From HGM04593 sp045591315 (GTDB taxonomy: Bacteria; Bacteroidota; Bacteroidia; Bacteroidales; Bacteroidaceae): a stretch of DNA of 64,000 bases. The notes under the pieces were generated by a model. The model did no database searches. It was not told where the DNA came from and worked only from the letters and a program-made list of their open reading frames with translations. How positions within the stretch are numbered: position 1 is the stretch's first letter; every line of letters starts with the position of its first letter. A program made the translations under genes and the position numbers. The DNA is taken from the NCBI GenBank assembly GCA_045591315.1, contig JAZNSN010000045.1:26217-90216 (forward strand), in the 5' to 3' direction. This document shows, piece after piece, positions 17,401 to 23,834 of the stretch.

Positions 17401-18856
17401 ACTTCCTAAAATAAAAGACGACGAAAGAAGTGATTTTGCAAAGATGATGCAGTACCCGGTAAGGGCACTCATGATGATACGCAATATCTCATTCAACTAT
17501 ACCAATGCATATGCCATGAATCTGCCAGGTTTCATGCCTGAAACCGGTGACATCTTCGGCCAGAAGAAAGTCGATGGCAGATATGCGCCAGGATTGGATT
17601 TCGCATTCGGACTTACCGGTGACAGCTATCTGGGGAAAGCACAGCGCCGCAACTGGCTTTTGAAGAATGACAGTGTTGCAGCTCAAGCCAGCACTACCGC
17701 TGCCGAGGACTTGCAGATACGTATGACCCTTGAGCCGCTTAAAGACCTCAAGATTGATTTGAATGCAAGCTGGACACGCAATGAGAGCAAGATCATACAA
17801 TTCATGCACGAAGGAATGCCGACAAGCGAATCGGGTGGTTTCTCTATGACTACAATCACGATAGGCAACTCTTTCGGTAACGGAAGCGATGCCGGAAACA
17901 ATTATCAGTCGGATGTCTTTGACGACTTTGTAGGCAAGCTCGAAACATACCGTTCAAGGCTTGAGAATATTTACAAGGGAAGCAAATACCCTGTATCCAG
18001 CAATCTGGCAGGAGAAACATACAACCCGAAAAATGGAGCTGTTGACAAATACTCGGCCGACGTAATGATACCCGCATTCCTCGATGCATATACCGGAGTA
18101 TCAAACAGCAAGATTTTCCCGAACATGATGAAAATGCTGCCAAACTGGAAAATCAGATATTCAGGACTTTCAAAGCTGCCGTTCTTCAGCAAGTACTTCA
18201 AGAGCGTTAATATCGAACACGGTTATAAGAGTGTATATGCAGTAGGTTCGTACAGTACCTATGCAACGTACATGGAGTACAGCAAGGGTATCGGTTTTGT
18301 GAACAATACTGCAACAGGCATGCCTACGCCAAGCAGCAGGTACAATATCGGAACAGTATCCATTAATGAAAGCTTTTCGCCTCTTATCGGTGTTGACGTT
18401 ACGACTAACAATAACCTGACAATAGGTGCTAAATACATACAGACAAGAATGCTTAACCTTAGCTTGACAGCAATACAGATGGTTGAGACATACAGCAAGG
18501 AGATTGCGTTTAACATCGGATATAAGATTATAAACTTCAAGATGTTCGACTGGGGCAAGAAGGCCAATAAGAAAAAGAAGGAAAGCAAGAAAGGAAATGA
18601 CATTAACATACGTGCCGATTTTTCATTCAAGAACACGTCTGCACTATGCCGCAGCATAGACAAAGGGACCACACAGGCAACTAGCGGAAACAAATCGTTC
18701 AACTATTCGCTTACAGCCGACTATGCCTATAGCAAGATGTTGACATTCAGTCTGTACTTTGACAGACAAAAGACCATACCGCTTATATCATCCAGTTCGT
18801 ACCCGACCACGACAACCGACTTCGGCATAAGCATGAAGTTCTCGTTGACAAGATAG
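11462..18856 (+). CDS. sprA: T9SS outer-membrane translocon protein SprA (Sov)
   Basis: The pore of the type IX secretion system, a very large outer-membrane beta-barrel that exports proteins carrying a conserved C-terminal tail. The length of 2464 residues and a cleavable signal peptide (MKRHTLILLLIALLASSDMLA) fit the family. Recognisable parts are the early segment IFGPGGVRIKTQGNAELKIGY, the repeated Tyr/Ser-rich amphipathic strands, the region with FESTENGIDIKSASSWMLSSLP, and the C-terminal strands ending in SMKFSLTR, the aromatic/basic edge of a barrel. A lysine-rich insert (about residues 1895-1925) probably faces a loop. It shares a likely transcript with ruvA. The other T9SS genes (porK-N, porV, porU) are not in this window, but two putative cargo proteins are. 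Confidence 0.95.
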   Translation: MKRHTLILLLIALLASSDMLAQSNARIDSVRQAVRNRNKARLEKQHGKDSIPARYPISEVSPITIDDLERHSLDLNTPQNIVTDTIYNDKDTTYSFVTRLGERGILGAPILLSPSEYSQWEHKRSMQRFFRKKNYEEWVNSKEKGKFDFTDMHFDIGPAEKIFGPGGVRIKTQGNAELKIGYSIQSIDNPSLPARSRKTKSFDFDEKFNINVRGSVGDKMNMDFNYNTEATFSYDAKKVNLKYEGKEDEVIKLIEAGNVTFPTNSSLIKGASSLFGIRADLQFGKLLLQTVVSQKTSSTTVVSSKGGTQLNTFELEITNYEENKHFFLAHYFRDNYDRSMSQLPAVLSGVSINRIEVWITNKTSDYNNPRNLVAFTDIAEGSHISNPLWTQTGATAYPSNSSNDLYSQLNTIYSDIRDIDQVNRILGSINGINGGLDYEKISNARLLTSSEYTLNRELGFISLRSALRADEVLAVAYEYTVGGQTYQVGEFSNDVKDSKTTMFVKLIKPNACSPKNGCWDLMMKNVYALGTRSLQSTNFKLDVYYASDSLGTNITYLPEQTLKSKPLIQMLGLDRLDSNNSKEHPNGIFDFIPGYTVDTSTGRIFFPSVEPFGNYLKKKINNDVLAEKYIFQELYDSTKTVAKQLAEKDKFYLIGEYTGSAANVIETGSTNIPRGSVVVTAGGVTLIENSDYQVDYSTGTITILNQNIIDAGTNVQVSLESNTLFNMQRKTFLGLNWMYDYSEDLKFGGTIMSLTEKPLTSKVNMGSEPLRNLMWGFNISWKKESQWLTNLIDRLPFISCTEPSSITLSAEFAKLQAGTSGDVQSEASYIDDFESTENGIDIKSASSWMLSSLPSSMPYSNLTNDIRTGYDRAHMSWYTIDPLFTRRSSSLTPSHIKSDVEQLSNHYVREVYERELYPNKESTYGESSTMSLLNVTYYPNERGPYNLDTDMDFDGKLNNPAKRWGGMTRQLSTTDFEAANIQYLEFWMLDPFIYDQTSMGGDLYFNLGEVSEDILKDGKKFFENGLPASGNNYKYEETVWGRIPTTASLVYAFDNNSGTREQQDMGYNGLSSTDEAKFPAYKEYLAALKGKVRKEVYDSILADPAGDKYHYFRGGDYDAAQKSIIDRYKYFNNSEGNSPSSSGESFSSAAKTTPDVEDANQDFTMDEYESYFQYHISLRPEEMEVGKNYITDKRQVTTKLRNGKTESVNWYKFRIPIDEYEKIVGSIRDFTSIRFIRMFMTQFKKPITLRFATMQLIRGEWRPYMQPIASKNNTAPTISGDFTMSAVSIEEHGDRKPVNYILPPGITRIIDPSQPQLRQDNEQALSLNVNNLGSKESRAVYKKSNLDIRQYERIQLFIHAEAQEADATQLASNDVSLFIRLGSDYKSNYYEYEVPLSITPHGSYDGNSSAAASVVWPQENMIDIPLSKLTNIKVKRNTLRNSNAEGVTNTTIYSEYDEDEPKNRISIVGSPSLGQIKVMMIGVRNNTAHNKSAIVWVNEMRLLGFNNKSGWAAQGNLNIKLSDIGTFAAQGRIETAGFGGIEDKLASRRTDDYYRYSLTGTMDFGRILPPSFKVSLPVYYSYTKEVTSPLYSPFDSDLLLDDVLDSYSGVQRDSIRNIAEVRSIMRNFSISNAKINISSSTPMPYDPANFSFSYSRSTTDNSGSTICWENKLDWKASISYNYSSPLKTIKPFEKMKSKSKWAKILKEWGFNPLPQSLSINTDMTRSYHEIQRRDLNAMASGNEIPITFSQQFYWNRTLAIKWDPTTNLRMSLNTGTNAEIEEPFLPVNKDRFPNEYAIWKDSVKRSIKEFGRPLSYQQSFNASYSLPLNKLPIFEWLTTDIDYSATYNWQRGNNVNRVNFGNNISNKRNITLKGTLNLEKLYNLVPYLEETNKRFASNKSKKKNAKPANKKKVKKPKPFTKEVKLQADTTVTLAHNLKNKKLEITARTKRGEKYKLKYKIIDENNILIKNQDTISIKITVLPKIKDDERSDFAKMMQYPVRALMMIRNISFNYTNAYAMNLPGFMPETGDIFGQKKVDGRYAPGLDFAFGLTGDSYLGKAQRRNWLLKNDSVAAQASTTAAEDLQIRMTLEPLKDLKIDLNASWTRNESKIIQFMHEGMPTSESGGFSMTTITIGNSFGNGSDAGNNYQSDVFDDFVGKLETYRSRLENIYKGSKYPVSSNLAGETYNPKNGAVDKYSADVMIPAFLDAYTGVSNSKIFPNMMKMLPNWKIRYSGLSKLPFFSKYFKSVNIEHGYKSVYAVGSYSTYATYMEYSKGIGFVNNTATGMPTPSSRYNIGTVSINESFSPLIGVDVTTNNNLTIGAKYIQTRMLNLSLTAIQMVETYSKEIAFNIGYKIINFKMFDWGKKANKKKKESKKGNDINIRADFSFKNTSALCRSIDKGTTQATSGNKSFNYSLTADYAYSKMLTFSLYFDRQKTIPLISSSSYPTTTTDFGISMKFSLTR

Positions 18857-18902
18857 GATATATGAAAGTGAACCCGACTATATGCATAAGTCATTACACA
18901 AT

Positions 18903-18932
18903 AAAAGCGAGACAGAGTTCTGTCTCGCTTTT
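18903..18932. terminator. Bidirectional terminator between sprA and tRNA-Arg
   Basis: AAAAGCGAGACAGA (18903-18916) pairs perfectly with 18919-18932, which ends in TTTT; read from the other strand it also ends in a T-run. It lies 46 nt after the sprA stop and next to the tRNA 3' end. Confidence 0.88.
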
Positions 18933-18933
18933 G

Positions 18934-19005
18934 TACCTCAGTCGGGAATCGAACCCGAATCTAATCTTTAGGAGAGATTTATTCTATCCATTGAACTACT
19001 AAGGC
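18934..19005 (-). tRNA. tRNA-Arg, anticodon CCU
   Basis: On the minus strand a 72-nt cloverleaf folds: acceptor GCCTTAG with CTGAGGT (one G-U at each end region), D arm GTTC...GAAT, anticodon stem AATCT/AGATT with loop CTCCTAA (anticodon CCU, reads AGG), a 4-nt variable loop, and T arm TCGGG-TTCGATT-CCCGA. The discriminator is A and CCA is not encoded. It has its own promoter at 19032-19063 and a terminator immediately downstream. Confidence 0.95.
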
Positions 19006-19031
19006 AAACGAAATACAAATCATTTCTGCTG

Positions 19032-19063
19032 CGAAGATAATCAAATTATTCCCAACCGTCAAA
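19032..19063 (-). promoter_or_regulatory. Promoter of tRNA-Arg
   Basis: Minus strand TTTG (19060-19063), 20 nt, TATCTTCG (19032-19039; one mismatch to TAnnTTTG), placing transcription start about 20 nt before the mature tRNA 5' end. Confidence 0.7.
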
Positions 19064-19187
19064 TGCTATAATGCCATTTTGACTATAAAAACACAAAAAC
19101 TGTTATAGATTTTTAAAGTTTAATGCCGCAATATCAAGTATAATGATTATTACATTATATTCGCGACACAAACGACAAACAACATTT

Positions 19188-19973
19188 ATGAGAATCACAT
19201 TAACTATACTGGCCTTCATTTTCATACAGCAGGCATACACACAAGGATTCGAGACACTATGTAACGATGGGCTCAGGAGCCTGAGGAAAAAGGAGTACAG
19301 CAATGCTATAAACAACTTCGAACGAGCTGTGATGATTAGCAACAGCGAAGAGGAAAGATTATATGCTCTTGCCAACCTTGCATTCTCATACCAGGTAACT
19401 GGTGACATGGAAAATGCACTGAAGAACTACAACAAAGCCCTTTTGATAAACAATAAGGAGATTACGCTGATGCAGCAAAGAGCCGGACTCTACATGTATC
19501 TCGACAGTACGGAAAAAGCACTCTCCGACTATAATTTCATACTTGGAGAAGAACCGGGAAACAGGAGCGCTCTATTCGGCAGAGCACATATTTATACGAA
19601 TACCGGCCAATACGAAAAAGCCAGGACAGACTTCCATCAGCTAATGCAGATAGACCCGAACGACAGCAATGCCCGTTTGGGATATGCCCGGCTTTATCAG
19701 AAAGAGAAACGTTACAATGAGTGTCTCATGCTCATAGGGCAGCTCATTGAGGAATCCCCGAACAGAGCCGAATACTATATTACAAGGAGTAATGTATCGA
19801 GAGAATTGGGGCAGAACGAGCTCGCATTGCTTGATGTTGACAAAGCTATTGAACTGGAACCCGACAATGCCAATTTTCATAAACTCCGCAGCATACTGCT
19901 CAAGAAACTTGGGAAAACAGAGGCCTCGGAACGGAGCATAAACAAAGCAAACAGGCTCACGAACAAGCCATAA
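19188..19973 (+). CDS. Exported TPR-repeat protein
   Basis: A 261-residue protein with a signal peptide (MRITLTILAFIFIQQAYTQG) and at least five tetratricopeptide repeats from residue 22 to the end. They are recognisable by alternating helices such as YSNAINNFERAVMI, ENALKNYNKALLIN, EKALSDYNFILGEEPGNRSALFGRA, EKARTDFHQLMQIDPNDSNARLGYARLY and ELALLDVDKAIELEPDNANFHKLRSILL. TPR arrays mediate protein contacts, here in the periplasm; the partner is unknown. The ATG at 19188 is preferred over the ATG at 19143 because a TATATTCG -7-like box at 19156-19163 overlaps the upstream stretch. It stands alone, flanked by tRNA-Arg and an AraC-type gene. Confidence 0.85.
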   Translation: MRITLTILAFIFIQQAYTQGFETLCNDGLRSLRKKEYSNAINNFERAVMISNSEEERLYALANLAFSYQVTGDMENALKNYNKALLINNKEITLMQQRAGLYMYLDSTEKALSDYNFILGEEPGNRSALFGRAHIYTNTGQYEKARTDFHQLMQIDPNDSNARLGYARLYQKEKRYNECLMLIGQLIEESPNRAEYYITRSNVSRELGQNELALLDVDKAIELEPDNANFHKLRSILLKKLGKTEASERSINKANRLTNKP

Positions 19974-20087
19974 GTACTACAAATTATCAGAGGCACCGTT
20001 CATTCGAAAAATGTTGCTTTCAATTTTTTCCTATACAAAAACAATAAAAAAAATCACGAATAATGAATTTATTTAACAAAATGGTTG

Positions 20088-20095
20088 TATTTTTG
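20088..20095 (+). promoter_or_regulatory. -7 box before the AraC-type regulator
   Basis: TATTTTTG matches TAnnTTTG, 23 nt before the ATG at 20119. The expected TTTG upstream is missing, hinting at an activator-dependent or weak promoter. Confidence 0.45.
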
Positions 20096-20118
20096 GGAAA
20101 CATTGAAAACAATTAACC

Positions 20119-20553
20119 ATGACAGAGAAGACATCCAAGCCCTACAACATTAAAGAGAAGCAGGAGAAGAATGCTGCTTACCGCTCATTGATAAGAGCTG
20201 AATTAGCCGATGAGCTGTATGAAAAAATTCTGAATATCATCGTTATCGACAAGCGTTACAGAGACAAGGATTTCTCAGCAAAGGAACTTGCCAAGGAGCT
20301 GAAAACAAACACGCGATACATATCGGCTGTAATAAACTCACGCTTCAACACCAATTTCTCCTGTCTTGTGAACGAGTATAGAATCAAAGAAGCACTTCAC
20401 AAGATGACAGACAAGAGATTCCTTGACATGACTATAGAAGAAATCGGTACTGCTGTAGGATTTGCCAACCGTCAATCTTTCTATGCTTCATTCTACCGCA
20501 TGATGGGAGAAACACCTAACAACTACAGGAAGAGACATCTTGCAATAAAATAA
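20119..20553 (+). CDS. AraC-type HTH transcription regulator without sensor domain
   Basis: A 144-residue protein made almost wholly of an AraC/XylS DNA-binding domain. The first helix-turn-helix is around FSAKELAKELKTNTRYISAVIN (about 52-75); the second is TIEEIGTAVGFANRQSFYASF, followed by the family signature ending in GETPNNYRKR. The N-terminal ~45 residues are charged and helical (EKQEKNAAYRSLIRAELADELYEKIL), with no cupin or methyltransferase domain. The next gene, an AlkD-like protein, starts 9 nt after its stop, so the two are probably one operon. The target is unknown; autoregulation would be usual for the family. Confidence 0.88.
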   Translation: MTEKTSKPYNIKEKQEKNAAYRSLIRAELADELYEKILNIIVIDKRYRDKDFSAKELAKELKTNTRYISAVINSRFNTNFSCLVNEYRIKEALHKMTDKRFLDMTIEEIGTAVGFANRQSFYASFYRMMGETPNNYRKRHLAIK

Positions 20554-20562
20554 TCCATACAG

Positions 20563-21195
20563 ATGATTGAAGACATCCACGGGACTATCAAGGAAATAAA
20601 GAGGGAGCTCAGGCTTTCCATGAATGGCGTGACTTCAACCCTTCAACGCCGTCAAGGACTGGACTACAAGATAAACTTCGGAGTAGAAATTCCACGTTTG
20701 AAGGCTATTGCTGAAAAATACACGCAAGACAAAGAACTTGCATTGGCCTTGTGGAAGGACAACATAAGGGAATGCAAGATACTCGCAATATATCTTCTTC
20801 CCGAAGAGGAGTACCGGAATGTTGCAGAAGAGTGGATAGCAGACACCAGATACACTGAAATTGCAGATAGGCTTGCCATGCACATCCTCAACAGGATTGA
20901 CTGCGCTGCAACAAAAGCCTTGAGCTGGATACATATAGAAGAGGGGTTGTTCAACTATTGCGGATACATGACACTCTCACACCTTTTCCGTAATGGCTGC
21001 ACCTTAAATAACGAGGAAGAGCAACTGCTATTCAGCAATATTGCAGACCTAATAGAGTCCGAAGAGAGACTAAGCCTAAAAAAATGCGCGTTCAATACCT
21101 TGCAGCATTATCTTGAGGCCGATGCTGAAAGAGAAGGAAGGCTTAAAGCCACATTGCATGACAAAAGGAAAACAGGGTTACTCGAACTGTTATAG
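20563..21195 (+). CDS. AlkD-like HEAT-repeat protein (DNA alkylation repair family)
   Basis: A 210-residue all-helical protein resembling the DNA alkylation repair (AlkC/AlkD) family. These HEAT-like glycosylases excise N3- and N7-alkylated purines, although many members have no proven activity. Visible family features are GVEIPRLKAIAEKY, ALALWKDNIRECKILAIYLLP and the repeated amphipathic helices. The WWDxxD motif that holds the catalytic Asp in characterised AlkD proteins is not obvious; the matching place reads TRYTEIADRLAMHIL. Activity is therefore doubtful. It is coupled to the AraC-type gene upstream and is shorter than typical AlkD (about 230 residues). Confidence 0.75.
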   Translation: MIEDIHGTIKEIKRELRLSMNGVTSTLQRRQGLDYKINFGVEIPRLKAIAEKYTQDKELALALWKDNIRECKILAIYLLPEEEYRNVAEEWIADTRYTEIADRLAMHILNRIDCAATKALSWIHIEEGLFNYCGYMTLSHLFRNGCTLNNEEEQLLFSNIADLIESEERLSLKKCAFNTLQHYLEADAEREGRLKATLHDKRKTGLLELL

Positions 21196-21315
21196 CGTTT
21201 ACGGCAAAAGAGATACAAACAACTGCCGGCTACAACTGTGGTCGGTTTTTGTATGATTAAACATTTATTTATTCAAATTTAGATGCCAAACTATATCTTA
21301 TTATAAAAAAAGAGG

Positions 21316-21323
21316 TAACTTTG
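21316..21323 (+). promoter_or_regulatory. -7 box for fur-purA
   Basis: TAACTTTG, only 16 nt before the ATG at 21340, implying a leader of roughly 10 nt. No TTTG at -33. The A/T-rich run just upstream (21296-21312) could hold a Fur-type operator, but no clear inverted repeat was found. Confidence 0.45.
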
Positions 21324-21339
21324 TAGCAATAGATAAGTA

Positions 21340-21819
21340 ATGGACAACAAGATTGCGGAAACAGCGAACCGGATTTTTACCGAATATCTCAAGGAGAACA
21401 AGTGCCGCTGCACACCGGAGCGATTTGCTATTCTGAACGCCATATATTCAATAAATGGAAGCTTCGAAATAGACGACCTGCTCAGATACCTTGAACAGAA
21501 TGAGAGATTCAGGGTAAGCCGTGCAACAATATATAATACTATTGCTTTGCTGATAAATGCAAACCTTGTAACACACCACCAGTTCGGTTCTGTCTCAAAG
21601 TATGAGAAATGCTACGGAAACGCAAAAGCGCATACAATTTGCACACAATGCGGAAAAGTGACAGAAATAGGCAGCCTCGATCTGACCGGAGCCATTACGG
21701 CAAGTATTAAGAAATTTCATTTAACCCACTATTCGCTCTACCTGTACGGACTATGCAACAAGTGTAACCAGACCTTGAAAAGACGTAAGGCGCGAATGAT
21801 AAAAAAAGACAAGAAATGA
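21340..21819 (+). CDS. Fur family metalloregulator
   Basis: A 159-residue metal- or peroxide-responsive repressor. The N-terminal winged helix (RFAILNAIYSINGSFEIDDLLRYL, then VSRATIYNTIALLINANLV) is followed by a dimerisation domain. It carries two structural zinc pairs, CTQCGK and CNKCNQ, and a regulatory metal region with HH and H (LVTHHQFGSVSKYEKC, KAHTIC). Whether it senses Fe, Zn or peroxide cannot be told from sequence alone. The last codons overlap the purA start (ATGA), so the repressor and an AMP-synthesis enzyme are co-translated, an arrangement seen in other Bacteroidales. Confidence 0.92.
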   Translation: MDNKIAETANRIFTEYLKENKCRCTPERFAILNAIYSINGSFEIDDLLRYLEQNERFRVSRATIYNTIALLINANLVTHHQFGSVSKYEKCYGNAKAHTICTQCGKVTEIGSLDLTGAITASIKKFHLTHYSLYLYGLCNKCNQTLKRRKARMIKKDKK

Positions 21820-23084
21820 GACAGAACATAGACGTACTCTTGGGCCTGCAATGGGGCGACGAAGGTAAAGGAAAGGTTGTTGACGTACTGACACCCGGAT
21901 ATGACGTTGTAGCACGTTTCCAGGGTGGACCTAACGCCGGACACACACTTGAGTTCGACGGCAAGAAATTCGTTCTCCGTTCAATACCGTCAGGCATATT
22001 TCAGGGCGGAAAAACCAATATCATCGGAAACGGTGTGGTTCTAGACCCGGCACTCTTCAAAGGAGAGGCAGAAGATCTCATGAAAGCCGGATACGACCTT
22101 ACCAAAAACCTTTTCATCTCGAAGAAAGCACACCTTATATTACCTACTCATAGAGTGCTTGACGCCGCATACGAGGCTGCCAAAGGCGATGCAAAGGTCG
22201 GAACGACAGGTAAAGGCATCGGCCCCACATACACCGACAAGATAAGCCGTAACGGCTTGCGAGTAGGTGATATACTTGAAAACTTCGAGGAGAAATACGC
22301 ACAAGCGAAGGCACGTCATGAGCAGATTCTCAAGAATATGAACTACAGCTACGACATCACCGAAATGGAGAAGGCGTGGCTCGAAGGTATCGGTTTCTTG
22401 AAGAAGTTCCGTCTTATCGACAGCGAACAGTTCATCAATGACCTCATGAACGAGGGCAAGACAATCCTTTGCGAGGGAGCACAAGGAAGCCTTCTTGACA
22501 TTGACTTCGGCAGCTATCCGTTTGTAACCTCATCGAACACCGTCAGTGCCGGTGCATGTACAGGCCTAGGAGTTGCACCTAACAGAATAGGCAATGTCTA
22601 TGGTATCACAAAGGCATACTGTACAAGAGTCGGTTCGGGACCGTTCCCCACTGAGCTGTTCGACAAGGACGGTGCAGAGATGCGCGACCGCGGACATGAA
22701 TACGGTGCAGTAACAGGCCGTGAGCGCCGTTGCGGCTGGATTGACCTTGTAGCGCTCAAATACACCATAATGATCAACGGTGTCACACACCTCATTCTAA
22801 TGAAGAGCGATGTGCTTGACACGTTCCCAACGATAAAAGCATGTATCGCATACAAGAAGAACGGCGAGACACTCTACCATGCTCCATACGACCTTGAAGG
22901 AGTAGAACCTGTCTATACAGAGCTCAAGGGCTGGATGACAGACCTCACAAAACTCAAGAGCGAGGAAGAACTCCCGGAGGCATTCAAGGAGTATATCAAG
23001 TTCCTAGAGAACGAGCTCGGTGTGCCAGTAAAATATCTTTCCATAGGCCCCGACCGCGACCAGACCATTACACGCAACATCTGA
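21816..23084 (+). CDS. purA: Adenylosuccinate synthetase
   Basis: Joins IMP and aspartate with GTP to make adenylosuccinate, the first committed step to AMP. The 422-residue protein shows the GTP loop LQWGDEGKGKVVDVL (about 10-24), the substrate loop GGPNAGHT, TTGKGIGPTYTDKISR and the C-terminal YLSIGPDRDQTI. It overlaps fur by 4 nt and is followed after 29 nt by the metallopeptidase gene. Confidence 0.98.
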   Translation: MRQNIDVLLGLQWGDEGKGKVVDVLTPGYDVVARFQGGPNAGHTLEFDGKKFVLRSIPSGIFQGGKTNIIGNGVVLDPALFKGEAEDLMKAGYDLTKNLFISKKAHLILPTHRVLDAAYEAAKGDAKVGTTGKGIGPTYTDKISRNGLRVGDILENFEEKYAQAKARHEQILKNMNYSYDITEMEKAWLEGIGFLKKFRLIDSEQFINDLMNEGKTILCEGAQGSLLDIDFGSYPFVTSSNTVSAGACTGLGVAPNRIGNVYGITKAYCTRVGSGPFPTELFDKDGAEMRDRGHEYGAVTGRERRCGWIDLVALKYTIMINGVTHLILMKSDVLDTFPTIKACIAYKKNGETLYHAPYDLEGVEPVYTELKGWMTDLTKLKSEEELPEAFKEYIKFLENELGVPVKYLSIGPDRDQTITRNI

Positions 23085-23113
23085 TTGCGCAATAACCAGA
23101 TAAAAGAGATTTT

Positions 23114-23824
23114 ATGTTCCTGACAACACAAGTGGGATATGTCGGATACGATTATACCTACATTATAATATTCATCGGTGTTGCCATTCTGAGCTATATT
23201 GTTCAGGCAAACCTGAAGAGCAAGTTTGCAAAGTTCGCAAAGATACCTGTCGTAATGACAGGACGGGAAATTGCGGAAAAGATGCTCCGCGACAACGGTA
23301 TATACGACGTAAAGGTCATAAGCACGCCAGGCATGCTCACCGACCATTACAACCCGGCAAACAAAACAGTCAACCTTAGCGAAGGAGTATATAGCTCCGC
23401 AAGCATTGCCGCTGCTGCTGTTGCCGCACATGAATGCGGACACGCAATCCAGCATGCTAGGGCATATGCTCCGCTCAAGATGCGTTCGGCGCTTGTGCCT
23501 ATAGTATCATTCTCTTCAAGCATCATGTCATGGGTACTTCTGATAGGCATACTGACAGTCGAGAGCTTTCCACAGTTATTGCTTGCCGGCATAATTCTAT
23601 TTGCAACTACCACAGCATTCAGTTTCATCACCCTGCCGGTAGAGATTGACGCAAGCAAGAGAGCACTCGTATGGCTAGAGAGAGCCGGAGTAACAAATTC
23701 GGGCAACCACAAGTATGCGACAAGCGCACTTCGCTCGGCTGCATACACCTATGTAGTGGCAGCTTTGTCATCATTGGCAACACTGCTATACTATGTGATG
23801 ATATACATGAACAGACGCGACTAA
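23114..23824 (+). CDS. Membrane zinc metallopeptidase (YugP family)
   Basis: A 236-residue membrane protein of the Zn_peptidase_2 (YugP) family. It has an N-terminal membrane span (about 13-34), the zinc motif HECGHAIQHA (around residue 106) and two further spans (about 131-152 and 155-175). A TLPVEIDASKRA segment follows, in which the Glu/Asp is conserved in the family, and a last C-terminal span. It probably cuts membrane proteins or peptides; natural substrates are unknown. The gene sits between purA (29 nt) and hisS (10 nt). Confidence 0.9.
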   Translation: MFLTTQVGYVGYDYTYIIIFIGVAILSYIVQANLKSKFAKFAKIPVVMTGREIAEKMLRDNGIYDVKVISTPGMLTDHYNPANKTVNLSEGVYSSASIAAAAVAAHECGHAIQHARAYAPLKMRSALVPIVSFSSSIMSWVLLIGILTVESFPQLLLAGIILFATTTAFSFITLPVEIDASKRALVWLERAGVTNSGNHKYATSALRSAAYTYVVAALSSLATLLYYVMIYMNRRD

Positions 23825-23834
23825 CACTATAAAA

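Noticed and set aside
21217..21250. Imperfect stem after the AlkD-like gene
   Set aside because: Pairs only TACAAA/TTTGTA and CCG/CGG with a large bulge; too weak to call.
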